Below, piece by piece: positions 45,338 through 59,161 of a stretch of DNA of 64,000 bases (positions within the stretch are counted from its first letter, which is position 1; each line of letters starts with the position of its first letter). Under the pieces are notes generated by a model. It saw only the letters and a list, made by a program, of their open reading frames with translations, did no database searches and had not been told where the DNA came from. Source of the stretch: Sipunculus nudus (lineage: Eukaryota > Annelida > Sipuncula > Golfingiida > Sipunculidae); contig CM049310.1 in assembly GCA_026874595.1 (NCBI GenBank), positions 50,717,058-50,781,057 of the forward strand. Reading direction: 5' to 3'. Both the position numbers and the translations under genes were made by a program.

Positions 45338-46404
45338 AAATTACAAAATTTATGTTCATCACGCATACGTGATCTGTGATATTAGGTTCCGTAACAACAA
45401 ATAACATTCTTTGTGCAACTGCAAACAACTGAGGGTGCACATGCGTATTGACGAGTGCATCTGTTCGCGTTACGTTCGAGCGTCTAGCATCTCGAAGTGA
45501 CCGTGTCCTATCTGCAACAGGGCTTGTGGACACCAGCAATTTCAAATTATAAACTAAAAGCACCGGGATTTTAATTTTCGTAAGGCGTTTCTGAAACGTG
45601 TGCTCTTAGTCCGGAGGTGAAAGGAAGCAAACACAGGTTAAGGAGTATCCCTCAATAGGAACTCCCACATGTCGGAGGCATACATCCATTGGGATGCATA
45701 TTTCTAGTTATACATGAACACAACGTTATAAAAGTATTTATTTCGTTTTCGCTTGATAGAAGCTCTGTATTTGTAACGTTAAAACTTAGTGTTACCATAA
45801 CCTGATTCGTATGCACTTCTTGCTGTAGCGTTAGTACTTTGTGTAAATTCGTGGTAACTCGGAGCTATTTCGGAATTAATCTTAGAAATTGCTTAGGTAC
45901 TTATTGGCTGTATCGTAGCCAGTTTGTAATATTTCGGGCGTTTACGTAATAATACGTACTGGTTAATTACCGACACAGTGTCACGACTTGCCCCAACATA
46001 TACCGAATAGTTTACGAAAAGCTTACGATCTACCACGAAGTATATACCACGGGCTACGAAGCGCCTTTAAGAGTTACATATGACCTACGAAATTTGACAA
46101 TTCGTAGAGGTGGCCAAAAAGTTTTGAGTCGACTCAAAAATAAAAGTGAGGACCAAGCCCACTCACCCTACGCCAATAGTTGGCACGTTAGTGGTACGAA
46201 TTATGTAGAAGCGCTTTATGAACTCCGAGGAAGAGCCCAGAAGCCGAAAAAAATCCCATAAATGAAGCGCATCGGAGTCCCATTCATTGAAGTGGGAACG
46301 CCCTTTACCAAACATATAAGCCCGTCAGTTTTGAAAATAACGGTAACCTGTAGGCCCCATCGATGTAGATAAATTTTAGTAAATCCGAAACTCATGGATG
46401 TTTC
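45338..46404. other. No gene recognised
   Basis: The hydrophobic-start minus frame at 45,333-45,563 was considered as a signal-peptide exon for the receptor and not accepted. Confidence 0.45.
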
Positions 46405-48285
46405 ATTATTGACAATATCAATAACCCATGAACAAGTTATTATTGATAGTATAACCCATGATTCGCATTTATTAATTGTACCGAAAACCCATGGTTCGTA
46501 TTTATTGACTGTACCGATAACCCATGGCTCGAATTTATTGACTGTACCGATAACCCATGGTTCGTATGTATAGACTGTACCGAAAACCATGACTCGTATT
46601 TATTGACTGTACCGATAACCCATGGTTCGTATCTATTGACTGTACCGATAACCCATGGCTCTTATTTATTGACTTTACCGATAATCTATGGCTCGTATTT
46701 ATTGACTGTACCGATAACCCATGGTTCGTATGTGTAGACTGTACCGATAACCCATTGGTCGTATTTATTGACTGTACCGATAACCCATGGTTCGTATGTA
46801 TAGACTGTACCGATAACCCATTGGTCGTATTTATTGACTGTACCGATAACCAATGGTTCGTATGAATAGACCGTACCGATAACCATTTGGTCGTATTTAT
46901 TGGCTGTACCGATAATACATGCCTCGCATTTATTGACTGTACCGATAACCCATGGCTCGTATTGATTGATTGTACCGATAACCCATGGTTCGTATGTATT
47001 GACTGTACCGATAACCCATGGCTCGTATGTATTGACTGGACCGATAATCCATGCCTCGTATGTATTGACTGTACCGATAACACATGGTTCGTATGTATCG
47101 ACTGTACCGATAACCCATGGCTCGTATGAATAGACCGTACCGATAACCCATTGGTCGTATTTATTGGCTGTACCGATAATCCATGCCTCGCATGTATTGA
47201 CTGTACCGATAACCCATGGCTCGTATTGAGTGATTGTACCGATAACCCATGGTTCGTATGTATTGACTGTACCGATAACCTATGGCTCGTATGCATTGAC
47301 TGGACCGATAATCCATGCCTCGTATGTATTGACTGTACCGATAACTCATGGCTCGTATTGAGTGATTGTACCGATAACCCGTGGTTCGTATTTATTGACT
47401 CTACCGATAACCCATGGTTCGTATGTATTGACTAACCGATAACCCATGGCTCGTATTTATTGACTTTACCAATAATCCATGGCTCGTATTTATTGACTGT
47501 ACCGATAACCCATGGTTCGTATGTGCAGACTGTACCGATAACCCATTGGTCGTATTTATTGACTGTACCGATAACCCATGGTTCGTATGTATAGACTGTA
47601 CCGATAACCCATTGGTCGTATTTATTGACTGTACCGATAACCCATGGTTCGTATGTATAGACCACACCGATAACCCATTGGTCGTATTTATTGACTGTAC
47701 CGATAACCCATGGCTATTATGTATAGACTGTAACGATGACCCATTGGTCGTATTTATTGACTGTACCGATAACCCATGGTTCGTATGAATAGACCGTACC
47801 GATAACCCATTGGTCGTATTTACTGGCTGTACCAATAATCCATGCCTCGTATGTATTGACTGTACCGATAACCCATGGCTCGTATTGAGTGATTGTACCG
47901 ATAACCCATGGTTCGTATGTATTGACTGTACCGATAACCTATGGCTCGTATGTATTGACTGTACCGATAACTCATGGTTCGTATGTAATGACTTTACCGA
48001 TAACCCATGGCTCGTATTGAGTGATTGTACCGATAACCCATGGTTCGTATGTATTGACTGTACCGATAACCCATGGCTCGTATGTATTGACTGTTCCGAT
48101 AATCCATGCCTCGTATATATTGACTGTACCGATAACTCATGGTTCGTATGTATTGACTTTACCGATAACCCATGGCTCGCATTTTATTGACTTTACCGAT
48201 AACCCATGACTCGTATTTATTGACTGTCCCGATAACCCATGGCTCGTATTTATTGACTGTACCGATAACCCATGGCTTGTAACCC
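46405..48285. repeat. 33-nt minisatellite array with higher-order structure
   Basis: About 57 head-to-tail copies of a 33-nt monomer, plus-strand consensus ACTGTACCGATAACCCATGG then TTCGTATTTATTG. Because 33 is divisible by three, several frames stay open on both strands, up to 253 codons on the minus strand (46,535-47,296; 11-residue unit NHGLSVQSIHT) and 126 on the plus strand (CTDNPWLVCID). Monomer types alternate (CATTGGTCG / CATGGTTCG). The block starting TTGGTCGTATTTATTGGCTG at 46,887 recurs at 47,151 (264 nt = 8 monomers) and 47,810 (659 nt = 20 monomers minus one base). The missing base is near 47,434. Proteins are probably not made. Confidence 0.95.
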
Positions 48286-49591
48286 ATAGTCCATCTGGTC
48301 ATTTATCTGGTCATCCTATTGGATGCATGGGTTCGAGGTTATTGATATGTGTCGTAAACAATGTATATTGGTCTGGTTTAATGACAGAGACTGTCACTGA
48401 CCTGTTTTAGTGTGACATAGTGTAGACACGGTCGGTGAGTGCTTTGTAAATGATGACGTTTTGACGCAATACCCGTTTGTGCTGACCCAGAAAAATCTGT
48501 GTGATGTCGTCTCGGTGAATCCAAATAAGTTTACATTTTACTCCAACGATACGCACAATTATGTTACGAGACCTGCGGCAAAACCTATCATTGCCGAAAC
48601 CAAGAAATGAGCTATATACTAGAATAGCTTTTCATGCTAAGGCCCTTCTGTTGGTTACACAGTGCACGACGAATTCAGGTCTGTAAAATCATTTCCAACT
48701 ATTCTTTCAATGTTTTACTTATAATATCACTATGGATAAAGTGTAAACAATAATAATATTATCTTGTTACAGGGTATTTTCTGATTATGATGGGTTTTAT
48801 TCTTATTATCATATCCTTCTTAAAGTCATTTAAAACATAAGTCACTTACTGGTAATTTTTACTTGGAACTGATTTTGTGTATCATTGTGTATATGTTCAT
48901 TCACTGTATCATAAGTATGTATATTGTAAGTTTTATCATTTTTGTTGTAATATTTTATTGTATTGTATAGTGACAGGTCCCTGTGTTAGAAGAGTTTGTT
49001 TCACTGAACAAGTGAGCCTGTATTAATATTTTGATTATTAAAAAAATTAAATAATTACAAAATTATGACCTTGCCACGTACCGACGCCATTCCCCTTTGA
49101 TATTCGGCGGGGAGGTTGCGCTGTGATGGACACTTACAGGACCAAGTCACAATACAGCTGAGACCAGGTGGTCCCACAACAGGTCATCAAGCACTGGGTC
49201 GCCAACAGCATGATAAAATGGTTTCACACATGGTCCACGTGGGGCCCGCGACGAGGTGGGTGCGATTTTGCGGCGATGTTACGGTGTCAGCATTGAGGCA
49301 TTGTGCTGTTCCTTGGGATGACAGCCGCATCAAAATGATGAGCTTTCTCTTCTATCTTGCCAAACAAGTTAATTACCAAACCTGCGCCCAGGCCGAGACA
49401 TCACGCTGCCCTAGTCTATATTTTCAAATTAAATCATTCCTGGTATAAATCTGTGCCGCCACCATCATACATTGTGACGCGGCCGATTCGTCGAGACTCG
49501 GCCAGGTTTGTCATGTGACATCAGCCAATGCTACCAATCAAACATGGCATGAGAAGGGGAGAACCGAGAAGGGCTCCCTCATCAAAGGTAC

Positions 49592-49652
<61 letters not shown>

Positions 49653-49992
49653 CATCAAAAGATTGCTTATATATAACTTAAATTAAGTCCTCAGCTTGTT
49701 TACAACATATGCATATTTTTGTAACATCTTTATTCAAAGAAGGCATTTTAATAATTTCTTGCATGTACAAATTTCAGATATTGTATAATGAAAACAATGT
49801 TCATCCCACTATATACATATATTCAATCATACACATAATTTCGTCATATATTTACACAGAACCAAACAGTTGCAGTAAGGAAAGTAAAAACCTGTTCCCC
49901 TTTGTGCAATACATACACGCAATGACCAGCCAATATATCTGTGGACCTAATAGCTGTACACACACCGAGACCTCTGTTATTACAGATTATTG
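48286..49992. other. No gene recognised; microsatellite
   Basis: Non-coding in appearance. 49,060-49,440 is more GC-rich, with a 110-codon plus frame of no known family. A TA tract lies at 49,596-49,650. Confidence 0.45.
49596..49650. repeat. (TA)n microsatellite
   Basis: About 27 TA units. Confidence 0.95.
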
Positions 49993-50485
49993 TTAGAATT
50001 CGATTTTCCCTTCGATGAATGTTTGCTCGAGTTCTGTCATACCACAACAACAGGAATTAAGCCGTAACGACAGATTATTGATTGGAGGTCCCTCTTCCCT
50101 TCTCACATCAAACATTAATCTGTACAATGAAAGAATAAAAAAAATCAGCGATAAAAAGATCTTGCTCCGCTCTAATTCCGAGAAAGAAAGAAGGCTAAGT
50201 GTCCTATTTGCATCTTCTGTGAGTTTGCAGATGAATATAAGCAGTGTCGGTGCATGCAAAGAGCGCATTTTGACGCCAGCACCGAGGTTTCGTGCGGGTA
50301 AACAACTAAACGGATCAATGCACCTTGAAGTGATCGATGGATTTCCCATGTTAGCTTTATTCCTAAAAGGACTGAGGTATAGAAGACGGAGAATGGTCTT
50401 CAAGCTATGGTGTCTTAATACGCAGCACACCGTATGTTACTCCATTGACACTGATTGGATTAATTACTTAATGAATGAGAAATAG
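49993..50485. other. Overlapping long open frames on both strands, unassigned
   Basis: A 156-codon plus frame (50,015-50,485) and a 145-codon minus frame (49,993-50,430) overlap almost fully. Neither contains a motif I recognise. The minus frame has hydrophobic stretches (TLLIFICKL, IFLSLIFFILSLYRLMF) and the plus frame is basic. At most one is likely to be coding, and possibly neither. Confidence 0.25.
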
Positions 50486-52339
50486 CTGGGCAATGACAAT
50501 TACTTTACAGATTTTTTTTTTTCAACCAAATAAACACTGCCATGTCACAATTAATTAATTCACTAATTTGAAGTTTATTCACTACAGTATTATTATATCA
50601 CAGGAAAAAAATCTTAAACTTTCCATTGTTATTGAGGCACATGCTATGAATTTTAAACGTGATTCATCGTTTGCTCAATACAATTATCTACTTTTTACCC
50701 ATCAGTCTCTTCTCAGACTAATGATAATTACAGCGGAGCTGGCACACATAGTATGACATACGCTCTGTAGTAACTTATGATAAATGTCATTGAAATTATT
50801 GAAGAAAAAAGTCCAAGGCACACACTTGCGTCACTTTCCGAAAAAAAAAAATAAATTGACATTTCATCAAAATATATCAATATTAATTTTCATCTACGCC
50901 ATATTTTTCTTTTAGCGTTCATACCCTTATGCGCTATAGAAAACCGAAGGTGAGAACTGATCTAATTTACTATCAGACATTAATGTACGGGCTTTAGCCG
51001 CAGCGGGGACCATTCCAGTTAAAAAAAATCGGTACAGCCGGTGAGCTTGTACATTCCACCATAAAGGCAATGTTCTTCAGATGCATATAGTGTGTATTTT
51101 TATAATACCCAATCCTTTATTTAACAATCGAATAAGGACAATATCTGAAGTAAACTGATTTTTTTTTTCAACAACAACAGACCTTGGCATATATGTCACG
51201 ATAAAAGCATTTAGAAAATTTACTATTTTTGTTTTATAAATTAGCCTATGGTAAATAGAAACATTCTGCTATCACATTCGTTTTCCCCCAACGGAATAAA
51301 CTAATTTTTTTTCAATAGGATTTTCAATTTATATTTAGGTTTAATAATCATGATTCTTATTATCCAACATAATTACAAATTATTGTGACGGATATTAAAC
51401 TAGCAAACTAATATAGCAAATACATTCAATTAGATTTATCATAAGGAGCTTCGCTTACGGAACTGAGCACTGACTCAGCTGAAGTATCCCTACAGTGAAT
51501 GTGGCGGTGAGGATGAGGTACCGATGTGAAAGTAACCGATTTAATTAACAAGGTAAACTACCTGTCCCAAATGAACCTTCTCAGACACATCAACCAGCCA
51601 ATCAGAGTGCTTACCCTCCGGGGCGTGTGGTCGGCATGGTACCTTTAATTTCTCTGGAGCTTTTGCAATATGTTTGTTTATTGACCACTTGGATTCGTTT
51701 AATTTTGAATGCCTCTGCCGACAGGGCCTATTTACATTCCCTTTCATGCCTGGCAGATTACAGGTAATGCATTGTCCGACAAATGTCGCTTCTCATCAAA
51801 TAATCCAGAGTGTCCTTTGGCGATCCCTTTTGTATCATAACCACTTAATTGAGTAAATCAGGCGCCGAAACATGAAAGAAATATTGTTATAAAGCATTTC
51901 GACTTTACCCACAGAACAAACTGTAGCGTATTTAACAGGACTTTCAGCACACCCAGCTTACCGCTCACAAGTTTGCGTATCCCCAAAATGTCTCCAAGAT
52001 CTGGCCCGGTTCAGATGCATACGGCTCGTTATTTGTCAACTAGCTTTACCTCATCTGTCGCCCGGCAGCTTAAGCAGTTGCTTGTGATATAGAGATCGTT
52101 CGTGCTGCCGGCCTGCGTGCCTAACCGTTATTAATAATTCATACCAACTCCGGGCTCTGCCATGAATAGACGGCAAACTTAGTAAGTGGTCTTAAGGCCA
52201 ATTCATCCTGCCAAATTCCTTCGTCTGGCTTTCACAAAGCCGCAATCTAGGTAGCCAAAGTCAGTGCTTCTGTCTTGTACCAGGCAAGAATGGCACTGTC
52301 TTATAATCCACCTCGGGGCCGGCTAGCCCCTAGTACACC
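50486..52339. other. No gene recognised
   Basis: The minus frame 51,541-51,747 carries a CITCNLPGMKGN...RPCRQRH stretch and ends near a possible donor (GGACAG|GTAGTT), but no acceptor or family was found. Confidence 0.4.
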
Positions 52340-52422
52340 ATGGGAGATCTACAGCATTTACAAGAGATGGCAGAGGGGATTGCGGTTCTGACCCGCCAAA
52401 TTCTGATGACCAGGAATCGGCC
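52340..52422 (+). CDS. Candidate first coding exon, unknown protein
   Basis: CACCATGG is a strong translation-start context. The frame MGDLQHLQEMAEGIAVLTRQ then ILMTRNR is an amphipathic, coiled-coil-like helix and runs into CC|GTGAGT, a strong donor. A similar opening is also found in gag proteins of retroelements, so an element origin is possible. No partner exon was found. Confidence 0.25.
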
Positions 52423-55400
52423 GTGAGTGTTTCGGGTGTATGCCCACCTCCAATTGAGTAAACATGGCACAATGTATATGTCATAGTTATATAAACTTAT
52501 TCTCAGTTCACTGAGTCCCTTGGTGTCACTGCAAGACTCGTATATACCCACCTGCATACTTTTCTGTTTTCTTAATAATGCGTGATGACACACCAAGGAT
52601 TATAAGCTGTCTTATACACTTATATATATATATATATATTATATATATATATATATTCGATGAATGGCAATGGTCGAGTGTCTCACTTATTCGATCATAA
52701 AAGTTTGAATCGACCATCAAACAGTCAATGTTATGGAATTGTCCAATTTGGCAAATCCATAAATATCTTCTTTTGTATTTAGGAAACTAGACCATATAGA
52801 ATACTTTAGAAATATTCGTTTAGAAACATACTTCGTTTGGAAAGATACTTTGAATGTATGTTCAAGTTAAGATGGTGTTGTGGCCATTCTGGGTTCTATG
52901 TAAAAGAAATGGGATACAAAATTAAACATGAGTTGCCAGCGCACTATCTGCACTTTGTATATCTATTAATGATATTTATTCGAGCGGTATAGGAATGGTT
53001 TGTTTTGGACGCTAATGATATTATAATATTTCAACTCGCTTCAGGTGATCAACATGTAATACAAATGAATAAATAAATTCAACAGTCGTATTTATTGAAA
53101 TAACTGCTATTTTTCTCCTCCAAGGCCCTGCTTGAGAAAACGCTTGTTTGCCTTAAACATTTGTGATCCTAATGTCACCTCTGCTTTGTAATCTTACCCG
53201 TGTTGAGGGGAGACGGTACGTCTCATGCATCATAAATAGTTAGTAACTGCCAATTCGACACTGTGTTTACCGTGGCAGACATATAGGGAGAGCGATCACA
53301 TGAATAATATGGTGAACGTAATCAGGGCTATCTAAAATGACAAACTCACCACAAAGAAACCTGGGGATGGCGGGCAGACCGAGATGCAATAATTCAAACC
53401 ATCAAAGGGTTAAGCGCAGAATCTGAAGCACCGTTATTCATGTAGACCAACAAGTCTTCTCCGCCCACCCTGCGTGATTGGTCCGACAAACGACCGGGGA
53501 AAACCCTATCCTGACGGTTTTTTTTTAAATTGTGCTCCGCGTGACATAGGGTTTGCATTTAGCTGAACGACTCTCTGTGAGATATATATGTGTAAAACAT
53601 AATGGGAATATCATTCGGCCACCAACATGAGCGTATATCCTCATCCGATGAGTAATTTCAACGTAACTACATAGAGTAAAATAAACGAGACCAGGAGCCG
53701 CGCTGGGAAAAGAGGCGGATTTGTTTTCGCCCAGAAAACCGAAGTCCGTAAGACATACAACCCGAAATGACCACTTCCGTTCTGCCCCTATATATCAGCA
53801 AAGGGTGTCAGAGCCTTATTGGTGGCAGAAATTGGTGCTCTAAAGTCTGTGATGGCCTTTTTCTGCGTCCGTGAAATCCTTTCAGCATCCAGACGGTTGC
53901 TCAAGCTTATCGAAATCAATGTGAACACACCATTTCCAAGAGGTACAACACTTGCCGTCTGGCCAGCGGTCCACGGTGTGGAGTGAAATATGAAGGGGCA
54001 TGTAAATTATACCCGTTGGAAGCAAACACCTAAATAAAGGCATATGTCATGCTGGACCTGCAGGTATCAGCATGGTGTAAAACTAGCCTGCAGGTGTATT
54101 CTATGCTTATGCAATGCGTGTGGGTATCCCATGTAAGCCTGCAAAACGAGTTACTAATTGTGGCGAATAATGGTAAATGTCTTTGCTATATGACAAGTGT
54201 GTACATTTTAGGACAATACCAGAAGTCATTAAGGTGAATCATCCACTTTCGGGTTAACAAAGAAGAAGCGCAGTTAATAATCTTATGGAAAGCAGGCGCA
54301 TGAATCAGAGTGAACGATTTTTTCGTAATGCTTTTATTTCAGGTTAAGTTAACACATTGGGCGAGTATAACTGTCACTGCAGTGTGTATTATATGCAGAT
54401 AGTTAACACTGCAGCTTGTTATCTTTGTCGCACTTATCTTGATGTACAGTGCACTTTGTGTTGATTAAATTGACACATGAGTGTGTGAGACGGGAGGAAC
54501 TGCCGTATTTCATATTCTCTCACTTGGGAGTGTCCTGCTTGATTAACACGGAGTCCCAAAGGGACAAACTAAACCTTCAGCAACAGAATAAAAACACCTC
54601 GTATATCTAATCTTTGATTTAAGAGACATAAATTCTTTGTTTTCAAGTGTTTACTTAACATGTCTAAATACGTAGTAATTTCACTAATTGACAAAATATA
54701 ATAACCCTATTTGGGAATGTTGAACGGTTCCATCATATGTTTCAGTTACACAAGTTAGACCATATATCTTGACCTACAGTAGGCAAGCCCTGCAAGCCCT
54801 GCACCAGTCCCGGGTGCCCTTGCGCGGGATTCTTGCAGTCAAAAAATAGAATATACGAAGGTTAAACAGTATTAGAGAAGGTCTCAGTCTAATTAGTGTT
54901 TCTTTGTTGTGCACATTTCATGAATACGACTGTTTCCTGTTCGTGCTGAGCAGACGAATGGCGGATCTGCTACCTGGGGTATCCGTTCTCTGGGCTTAAT
55001 GTTACATCTAAATGCCGCAAGGCAAGTCACAATTCTGACTTTGTTTCCAGGAACTGATTACGGTGCAGACATAAAGAGGGCAGGGCTATGGCTGTAGAAA
55101 CAATTTTGGTTCACAAGTTAATAAAGCTTAGACCATGCCCGGGACGAAACTACCGTTAGAGACTTGGGGAACAAGATATTGGATATATCTGGCCACTTTA
55201 TGCATACACTTGACAATAAACTGGCCGTTTCTAAAGGTCATCCGTCTTGAAGTACATTTATGAGTGTAATGCGACACAGGCAAATGTTGCGGGCGACCTC
55301 TTCCGTTTTCGAAACAAATGGAAAAGTATATTTTGGTCAATCATAAAATACACAGCACATGTCGTGCGCACAGCTATAAGAAACATGTATAAACATGGCA

Positions 55401-57705
55401 TGTCTTATAAATTTTCAAGGTAATATGTAAAACGGTATTTTCACCGTTTTCATGTACGAAGGTCACCGGCGCTTACATTTTTAGCTTTATTCCAGATGAC
55501 TTTTTCTAAGTTCTTTATAATGAGAAATCACTGCCGGCTTTGCATTAATTATTACGCCAACGCTAATAAAAGCAGACATTTTTTGTTAGATTGTGCCAAT
55601 AATTAGTTACGACACTCCGTGGTAAATAAAACACTAACAATAAATTATTTCTCCACGGATTGCTCATAACGCCATGCCTGGCATTGTTATATCACATTTT
55701 TCCCCGAGGATCTTGTATTTATTGCCTTATATCCGTGGAGAGGGTATAGATCTTTTTCCTCTTGCGCTATTTTCCTCTTCATTTGTACAATGTACGCAGT
55801 TTGTGGCGCTAAAGCTGTCCTTTTTATTGTGGTCATTAATGTGTTAAGTAGAGAAGGAATCACAGGAACCTGTGGACTGCCATTAAACGTTGATCTGCCA
55901 GAAATAGCTCTCTGTAGAATTCATTTTTCCTTTCGTGCAAAGCCATCTATATTTGAAGCTTTGGGACCCAAAAAATGCCCACAGACGCTGTGCTATCAAA
56001 TAATAAATAAAAACGTATACACAGATAGGTTTACAAGTTTCTCCCGTGTCTCCGAAAGAGGATGACTTATTTTTGCAATTGTTCACGTTTTTTACTGGAA
56101 CAATTCATAATTGTCATCGGTTAAAATAAACATCTAATAGGAGTATATGAGAAAAAGGAGACCCCCTCTGGCGTTCGCACGCAAAACATGAAGCCCGATC
56201 TTTAATTACAGGGGATATCACACATTCATGAACAGCGCACACAAACAAAATCAATTTATTTATGAACAGGACTCTCGACTCCCTGACAACTTCTGACAAA
56301 GTACTCTTATCTAATGTATTCATAACATGCAAAGGCCCTCCGATGAGCCAATATATCAATAGAATCCGTGTAAAAAATCCACGGGTTCATATAACTGTAG
56401 GCGTCGCTGTTTAAATACTGTAAAAATGTGTTGGGACTGCGGGTTTTCAAAGACTTTGGAAAATGTCCCGCACATCATGTTTGGCTTGTAACCCTTGCTT
56501 CGAAGCGGCCAGTGGAGCAAGTCCAAGTTCGACCTCAATGCTCGACGCTGGCAGCAATTATCACTGTGGCTGCAAGTGTTCCACACGTTAAATGTCAATT
56601 CATCAAGAGTTTTTAAATTCAAACTCAGATCTGACAGGGCAGCATTCCAACAGACAATGTTTAATGTACTCCCGTGAAAAATGTATTCCATTAAAGAAAT
56701 TCAATGCATGCAAGCCACGCAAGTTTTGAACCCAATATTGTTCGAACCACCACTGTTCTAGTTTGAATAAAAATTACCGCTGAAAGGCGTGCTACGTATA
56801 CAACAAAAATCAAACCGTATTTTATTAATGAAATAAACCACGCAAAACTTCAATTATGTAAGAAACGTTTCACAGTATTTCATTAATCTTGTTCAGTCAA
56901 CCGTGAGAATGAATGGAATAACAATCGGCCTTTTTATATCAATCCTTAAAACCGCTCTATTTCCAGGGTATGGCAGGTCTTGTAGCTTTATATGCTAATG
57001 TTTGTGAGACTTTGCCTCTCCTAACAGAATGCTACAAACCTCCCGCTCAAACTTCAGCTTAAAACGAGTTAACCTAAGTGATTCTTTAAATGTCAAGCAG
57101 GGCTTCGCCCTCGTTAGCGCATTGATAACTACAGCACCTCACGCAGGGGTAAAAGGACAAGCTCCTCCCCGAATGTATCCACAAACCAAGGTTAATGCTT
57201 TAATGATGAGAAATCGTGACTAAAATACTGGGATGGACAGCAACATTGATATCATCCTTAGGATCATTTGCTTTAGTGACTTTTATATATTTTTTCTTCC
57301 CGTCGTGTGGAGCATTGATAAGAGACGAATGTCTATATACCTTGCTGTTAAAAATAACCCTGAACTCCAGTTGCGTTCTATTTTAGACCCTCTCTAATAT
57401 TACATCCTTGGTTACGTTTTGCAATTTAAGAAGTCTGGTTTATTTTGTTTGCAAAATAGAAAACTGTTCCTAATATCCTGTTCGACACTATCTGTACGAA
57501 CAAAGAAGTGTTTGTTGCTGCGTGCAGGTAAACCAACTTTGATGAAAACACTAAAAAATACTCTTTGATCCGGCACTATAGGAAATCAGCCAATGTTATT
57601 CATAACTGTAGTGTCAGGGACCATTAACAGATCAGTCGACATATAGAAATTTACAACGTTTATCGAGACTGCAGAATTCGGAAACTTTTTTTGTGTTCCT
57701 TAGCA
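52423..57705. other. No gene recognised
   Basis: A TA tract lies at 52,621-52,655. An ATG-less plus frame at about 53,822-53,990 (...INVNTPFPRGTTLAVWPAVH...) is open but unsupported. The 56,356-56,691 region is open on both strands without a recognisable product. Confidence 0.4.
52621..52655. repeat. (TA)n microsatellite
   Basis: Seventeen TA units with one TT interruption. Confidence 0.9.
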
Positions 57706-57861
57706 GAAGCGGATCCGGGGTGGGGGGGGGAGTTCAGACCAATTTTAGCGGCCTGAACCAGACCCTTTCCGGACCTATGGACCTTTTTTTAGGCTTTGTC
57801 ATTAGGCCTCCTGGGTTGGACCCCCCCCCCCCCTTTCCAAAATCTTTGATCTGCCCCTGCT
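57706..57861 (+). repeat. Dispersed GGACC-rich repeat, copy 3
   Basis: The most complete copy: AGCGGATCCGGGG, a G-run, TCAGACCAATTTT, CCTTTCCGGACCTATGGACC, TTTTTTTAGGCTTTGTCATT, AGGCCTCCTGGGTTGGAC, a run of 14 C, then AAAATCTTTGATCTGCCCCT. The outer GGATC/GATC-CCC ends are roughly inverted. It shares blocks with copies at 1.28 and 17.5 kb. Confidence 0.75.
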
Positions 57862-58160
57862 GAGATTCGACCAGGTCTATGAACCGAGAAGAACACGTTT
57901 GATTGAAAATGTATTGTGTCATTTCTTGAACCTTTCCGACTTATTTAGAGATATGTCATATTATTTTGAGATATGTCATATGATTTTTTTTTCTCGCGCC
58001 TTCTGGACTTATGGACCGGGAATACTTATCCCTAACACCTTATTTCTGTGACCATTTTAAAACGGTGAAAGAGTACTTATCGATTCTTCTCGATAAATAT
58101 ACTAGAGCAAATGCACTTGAAAATTTGCTCTCTTTTCATGTGTATGAACAATGTAAAATT

Positions 58161-58227
<67 letters not shown>

Positions 58228-59161
58228 TTTTCTTCAGTAATGGCTCAATATTTTCAAAGCTTTAATACAATTAATATTTCCCGGTTCTCTAAAATCTCAG
58301 AAATTTCTGAAGAATTATTGTAAATCCTTTCGTATATGCTTTTCCTATATTTGCCACAAACTTATTTACATAACTACATAAGTTTTCATTACATTTCGTC
58401 CTCAAGTTATTTATATTTCAAAGTTAAAGCCACTATTTGCCTTTCAGTGAAATAAATTGATCATTCACTTTTGCATTCGCTTACAACATAGCACTGAAGA
58501 GAGAAAACCGTCTAAAGGCCTTATATGGGATTACACTATGAAAATATGTGTATCACTGATTATTTGGGATTCTAAGATTCCTTGTGGACATGCCGTCATC
58601 CACATCAGTGGCCAACCCCTCCCGCGATGGTACCATTTAATAATATTCATTGCATCAACAGCTGTAACATACATGTATGTGTCATGTGACCTTGACTGTC
58701 ATAAGCAGACGGAGGTTTTGTATAAAAACACCTTTTGAGATTCTGAATTAAATGCATTGATCAAATATTTTTGCAAGGTATGCTTCAACATTTTTCCAGT
58801 TAATAAGACATATTCCTCCATTTTTCATTACAGCTTACTTCCTCTGAGGAAAGTAATATAGCACAGAGGGGACCATGTAATCAACCTGTGATATTCTCAT
58901 TTATCCATAGCTTTCCAAAGGAAATGCTCAAAAAGCATGCAGCAATGGTATCAGACTATTAAAATAATTAGTATCCCCATTTTTGTCAGTAGAACAAGAG
59001 AAAAAAATATATGTTTTGATCAAGACAAATTGACAGTTTTGCCAAATTGACTTTTAAGTCAAAGTGTCATGGAGTCTATAAGGATATTGTTAATTGCACA
59101 AGATTTGTGGCAGAATTGAGTTCTTACCTTGACAGATGGATGCAATGGTAGCAGCGACCGG
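57862..59161. other. No gene recognised; microsatellite
   Basis: A TA tract lies at 58,164-58,223. The plus frame 58,457-58,738 has no recognised domain. Confidence 0.45.
58164..58223. repeat. (TA)n microsatellite
   Basis: About 30 uninterrupted TA units. Confidence 0.95.

Noticed and set aside
45333-45563. Hydrophobic-start minus frame (MLLVYNLKLLVSTSP) as the receptor's signal-peptide exon
   Set aside because: It has a weak signal-peptide pattern, is 19 kb from the next exon and has no clear phase-2 donor.
46535-47296. 253-codon minus open frame as a repetitive protein gene
   Set aside because: It is a by-product of a 33-nt tandem repeat. Frames on both strands are open and there is no start context or splice support.
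57734-57922. 62-codon minus frame with a KDFGKGGGGSNPGG peptide as a gene
   Set aside because: It is the shadow of a dispersed GGACC/poly-C repeat with copies at 1.3 and 17.5 kb.
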